Positions 60,301-64,000 of a stretch of 64,000 bases of DNA are shown piece after piece. Source of the DNA: Epiperipatus broadwayi (lineage: Eukaryota > Onychophora > Udeonychophora > Euonychophora > Peripatidae); assembly GCA_028023455.1 (NCBI GenBank), contig JAQFVV010000353.1, forward strand, positions 372,001-436,000, in the 5' to 3' direction. Numbering within the stretch: the first letter of the stretch is position 1; the number at the start of each line of letters is the position of its first letter. A program made the position numbers and the translations under genes. The notes beneath the pieces were generated by a model, which ran no database searches, had not been told where the DNA came from, and saw nothing but the letters and a program-made list of their open reading frames with translations.

Positions 60301-61110
60301 CCAGTTCGTATTATATACCCTTGTTCTGAACTAAATTGTGACAACATTTCAATTATGATTCTGCTTTACTGATCCTATTGAGTTCTTCTAATCCAAGTTG
60401 AGTTCTAATTTTGATGCTTAATTAGAGTTCCAATTATAAAATCTAATGGTTTGTATTTAGTCTTTGGGTTTTTCTTAATAATTTAAATCTAAAGGGATTG
60501 AATGATTAACCGCTTGTGTTTCTGTCTAGGCCCATAACATCCAATAAATCCATTTTTATCTCTAAATCATTGTTTTTTATTTTCTAATTCACTTCGTCAT
60601 AATTCTAAGTCAATTTGAAACTTTTTTGAAGAATTTTTATTTTTTTGTGTCGTCCCAATCACACCGGGGGTGGCCCAATAATGTTTGATCTAATCATCAT
60701 AAATTTCTAATTTTTATGCAGGGAAGTAGCTTAAATCATAATCCATAATGTTTAATTCTGAATTTGAGATCAAATTAATATTTAAAATAGTTTTCTTTCT
60801 TGCAAAATTTACCACATTTGGCCACTTCCGGTTCAACATTGTGATATTGTTGCTTTTTCTTTATGAAGAATTTAACATTAAAAAAAAAACATTTTTTTCC
60901 TGGCTTTAGACTAATCTTTGCATCTGGTATGTTTTCCCAACTGTTCTTGTCCTCCATGACTGGTTTGGAGTTGTTGAAAGTTGTTTTATTTCTTGATATC
61001 AGGAATTAAGTTTGAACTCTCAGGAATATCATGTTGAGCTTTTCCTTTTTTTTACTTTTATTTTCACAGGTATTAATTTTCTAATCGTTCTAAATTAGCT
61101 CAATCACCAA
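60301..61110. other. AT-rich unannotated stretch
   Basis: No gene or repeat copy recognised. The minus-strand frame at 60775-60957 is Lys/Phe-rich by composition. Confidence 0.4.
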
Positions 61111-61828
61111 AATTAGGATTTTTGTTATTATTTCCTCTTTTGAATTATTAGATTACATTTTAAATATGTTTTCTCAGTTTTAATGATTTTAGTAGTTATT
61201 TATATTAGCTTTTGCTTGATTAATGGTGGCCATTTGCATAGAATAAAATGACTGGTAAATTGAGTTATTTTGGCTTAAAACTGATTTAAAGTTTCTTGAA
61301 AAGGTGTAAAAGGTTAAAACAAGTGGTCACTTATGTTTTATCATTCATCTTCATACCAACTCCATCTTGAATATATGAATCCTCCCATCCTTGTGGAGCC
61401 AGTAAGCAGTGAACTGCTCCCGCTCAAAACAGGAAGTGGACTCCTCTGTTATAAAGTTTTGATTATATATTTGTGTTATGAAAATTACGATTTTTGTTAT
61501 TATTTCCTATTTTGAATTATTAGATTACATTTTAAATACGTTTTCTCAGTTTTAATCTAGGTTTAATGATTTTAGTGGTTACTTGTATTAGCTTTTGCTT
61601 GATTAATGGTGGCCATTTGCATAGAATAAAACGATTGATAAATTGAGTTAGTTTGGCTTAAAACTGATTTAAAGTTTTTTGAAAAGGTGTAAAAGGTTAA
61701 AACAAGTGATTACTTATGTTTTATCATGCATCTTCTTACCAACTCCCATCTTGAATATGTGAATCCTCCCATCCTTGTGGAGCCAGTAAGCAGTGAACTG
61801 CTCCCTCTGGCAACAGAAAGTGTATTTA
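61111..61828 (+). repeat. 372-bp tandem duplication
   Basis: Unit 1 starts AATTAGGATTTTTGTTATTA (61111) and unit 2 AATTACGATTTTTGTTATTA (61483). Both run through GTGGCCATTTGCATAGAATA and CCTCCCATCCTTGTGGAGCC to a CAGTGAACTGCTCCC phrase near the end. They are about 95% identical by eye. Unit 1 alone continues with GGAAGTGGACTCCTCTG. The less AT-rich 3' block is conserved best. The 61333-61515 frame lies inside it and is not supported as a gene. Confidence 0.9.
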
Positions 61829-62365
61829 TTTTTATTTGTTTTGTTGTTGTTTTTTTACTTTTTGAGTTATTGGTTTAAAAATAAAATTTATTTACAATGT
61901 TATTGATAATCAAATGTATATTTAATATAAAACGTGGCATAAATATAGATAATGCAAAGATAACTATAAAAATGTAATATTATTGTTATTAGCAAATGAA
62001 AAACCATTTAATTAATAAGCAAACACAAAGTTTATTAACTGTTATAAAAATAAAAGATAAAAGAATTGTTAAATATCCCATTAGTGGCCAAAAACTTTTC
62101 AATAATTTATCTTAGAACAGTGAAGCAGTTTTCTATATTTGGTTTATCGTCTAGTTAAAAATAACTAGATACTCCACTTTCTGGACAATACAGAATAGCT
62201 GTCTGGGTTAAATGTGAGATAGCTATCTGAAAAAAAGACAAATTTATTCTAAAAATGCAAGTTTCACTCAATCTAGATTCAAATTTAATTCATATGCATA
62301 AAACATAGGTATGTCTTCTTTGTATCTTAAGGATGGTCATCAGTTATAGTATATATATATACACA
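61829..62365. other. AT-rich unannotated stretch
   Basis: No feature recognised. Confidence 0.4.
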
Positions 62366-62368
62366 TAC

Positions 62369-62570
62369 AAATAAAATGTCCACTAATTAAAACTATTGTA
62401 ATAACAATAAAAATAATAAATATAATGGTAATTGACTATTATATATCGTCTTTCAATCAGCAGAAGTAATTTGGTTAATTTCTGATGAAAGTTAAGGAAT
62501 TAACTGAAAGTACTTCTGCTATTGAAAGACTGTATACATAGTTAATTACTGCAATATTTGTTATATATAT
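62369..62570. repeat. Inverted-repeat element, about 200 bp
   Basis: GTCTTTCAATCAGCAGAAGT..GGTTAATT mirrors AATTAACTGAAAGTACTTCT..GCTATTGAAAGAC. Outer pairs ATGGTAATTGACTAT with GTTAATTACTGCAAT are weaker. The left flank resembles that of the 50.6-kb repeat. Confidence 0.7.
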
Positions 62571-63455
62571 ATAATATTGTAGGTTTAACTGGTATATCTA
62601 TCCATTATCAATTTAGTTTAAGACAATTTTCAGATCATATTTTTCTCTAAACAATAAAATATAATACTTCAATTAGTCCAACTAAATGGAATTGTTGTCA
62701 CCAAATTGCCACTTAAATACTTAAAATTTTATGAACTCCTAAGTAACTAAGAAGATGTAATTTTTTAGTTATGCTTACCCAATCTTATGTAACAACATAC
62801 CAAGATATGGTAATTTAGTTTTCTAATACATGGTAAATATTTATATACTTAAAACAGACTTTTTCCTTCAAAGTCATTAACAAATTCCCCATTAGATTAA
62901 AGAATTTGTTTTACATTGATCAATGACTCAAAATAGATATTTAATATATCCATCTTATTGATTTCTAGATTCAACAATAAATCCTACTGAAATGTATCTT
63001 TCTAGTTTTTTACCAATGTCTCCCCACCAGATTCAGGACTATCCATATTCATTATGCTCATGTTCACCATAAATGAAATTTAGTAGCCATTGATCTTTGT
63101 AAATGTGGATAAACCATTAATTATAAACAATAATTGTTGAATCTATGGTTATAACTACAGAATTGAAGGGTGTAAGAAATTCAATAATAAATCTATCTCC
63201 TTACTGGAATCTCTACATGTCCTTTTATTATATTTTCTTAACAGTTAATCTTTCTAAAAAATATATATACACTATGTAAATAAAAATTGATTTCATAATA
63301 TACATTTTATGTACTGTATTTTAAATTTCATATGATTTATTATCTATCACATGAAACTTTTTACATTTAAAATATTATAGTAATACATTAAAAATCATCC
63401 TTTTCAAGCTATTGTGCATGCGCTTTTTACGAGTGTTAATAATAAATGAATACAT
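62571..63455. other. AT-rich unannotated stretch
   Basis: No feature recognised. Confidence 0.4.
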
Positions 63456-63459
63456 ACAT

Positions 63460-64000
63460 ATGACTTAATTTAATGAGCTTGTATTTACAAATGTAAAAAT
63501 AATGGACATGATAATAGCCCTAAACAAACTTTTTTTTATAAATTCCACAAGAGAAAGCATTTAAAATCTCTATCTAGAAGTATCCCTATCCCCAAACCAG
63601 TTTTGAGCTGATGCCTCTCGTTAGTGAGATGCTAAGACATTCAAACACTAGATTTAAAATACAAAATTAAGCCCAGCATTTATCGAATACTTAACTATTA
63701 ATTAAAAAATCTGAAATTTTGAGACATCTATATGTCTTCAAATCCATCTATTTAACTTAAGAAGCTATATGGTATTGAATAATATTCAGATCCATAATAT
63801 ATTTATAGAATTAGCAGTACAACATTGCCAAAGCCTCAAAAGGCAAACTATAATAGTAAGGAAATCAAGTCATACATCATGTGACCTAATAAGCTTGTAT
63901 TTACAAATGTAAATATAATGAGCATGCTTAGTAATAGCTCTAAACAAGCTTTCTCCCCTTTTTTTTCGATAAATGCCACAAGAGAGAGCATTTAAAATCT
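63460..64000 (+). repeat. Tandem units of the 37.8-kb repeat family, cut by the window edge
   Basis: AGCTTGTATTTACAAATGTAAA at 63476 recurs at 63892, a 416-bp period. GAGCATTTAAAATCT-type phrases follow in both. The core CCCTATCCCCAAACCAG..TTTTGAGCTG and the block AAAAATCTGAAATTTTGAGA with CATCTATATGTCTTCAAATC align with the 37.8-kb unit. The second copy continues beyond the window, so the array length is unknown. Confidence 0.85.

Overview
This is an AT-rich, intron- and repeat-dominated piece of a eukaryotic, almost certainly invertebrate metazoan, nuclear genome. The evidence is the mix of repeats: RTE-type LINEs, a Ty3/gypsy-type LTR retrotransposon, a Penelope-like GIY-YIG fragment, short tRNA-derived SINEs, a 5S rRNA-like sequence beside a SINE, many foldback/MITE-like elements, and TA and ATT microsatellites. 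The species cannot be fixed from the sequence; a mollusc or arthropod would fit. I found no convincing host gene. Nearly every long reading frame belongs to a mobile element or arises by chance in AT-rich DNA.

Layout. 1-1190 (minus) is the 5' part of an RTE-type LINE with an undamaged endonuclease domain; it runs off the left edge. 3.4-4.6 kb is a less AT-rich patch that may end in an LTR terminus. 5.93-6.35 kb is a foldback element between 13-bp direct repeats. 6.9-14.0 kb is an LTR retrotransposon with about 1.96-kb LTRs, a primer-binding site, a broken gag-like region, integrase fragments and no recognisable reverse transcriptase. 16.7-21.8 kb is a composite of related direct and inverted repeats around a 684-bp TA-flanked foldback element. 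22-27 kb holds three tRNA-derived SINEs, an (ATT)n tract and two inverted-repeat elements. 28.6-29.1 kb is another foldback.

32.0-32.35 kb is a 5S rRNA-like sequence followed 10 bp later by a tRNA-type SINE. 33.2-34.1 kb is a decayed minus-strand LINE copy. 35.1-37.6 kb is a less AT-rich segment of unknown nature. 37.8-38.3 kb is a repeat unit with nearly identical 106-bp terminal direct repeats, related to tandem units at 21.9 and 63.5-64 kb. 41.9-45.7 kb looks like an old solo LTR of the same family as the 6.9-kb element, interrupted by a 2.07-kb foldback with TTAA at both ends. 47-50 kb carries two minus-strand LINE 3' ends, inverted repeats and a second SINE of the 32-kb type. 52.5-53.7 kb is a DNA-transposon remnant, followed directly by a 5'-truncated LINE (53.7-55.6 kb) and a Penelope-like fragment (56.06-56.7 kb). 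59.6-60.3 kb is an unusually GC-rich island. 61.1-61.8 kb is a 372-bp tandem duplication.

The elements act as parasites and their derivatives, not as a pathway. The only frame here that looks undamaged is the LINE endonuclease at the left edge, and its reverse transcriptase lies outside the window. The most informative structures are the nested TTAA foldback in the solo LTR, the 5S/tRNA composite, the foldback with a 13-bp candidate duplication, and the near-identical terminal direct repeats at 37.8 kb. All alignments were made by eye, so identities are approximate.
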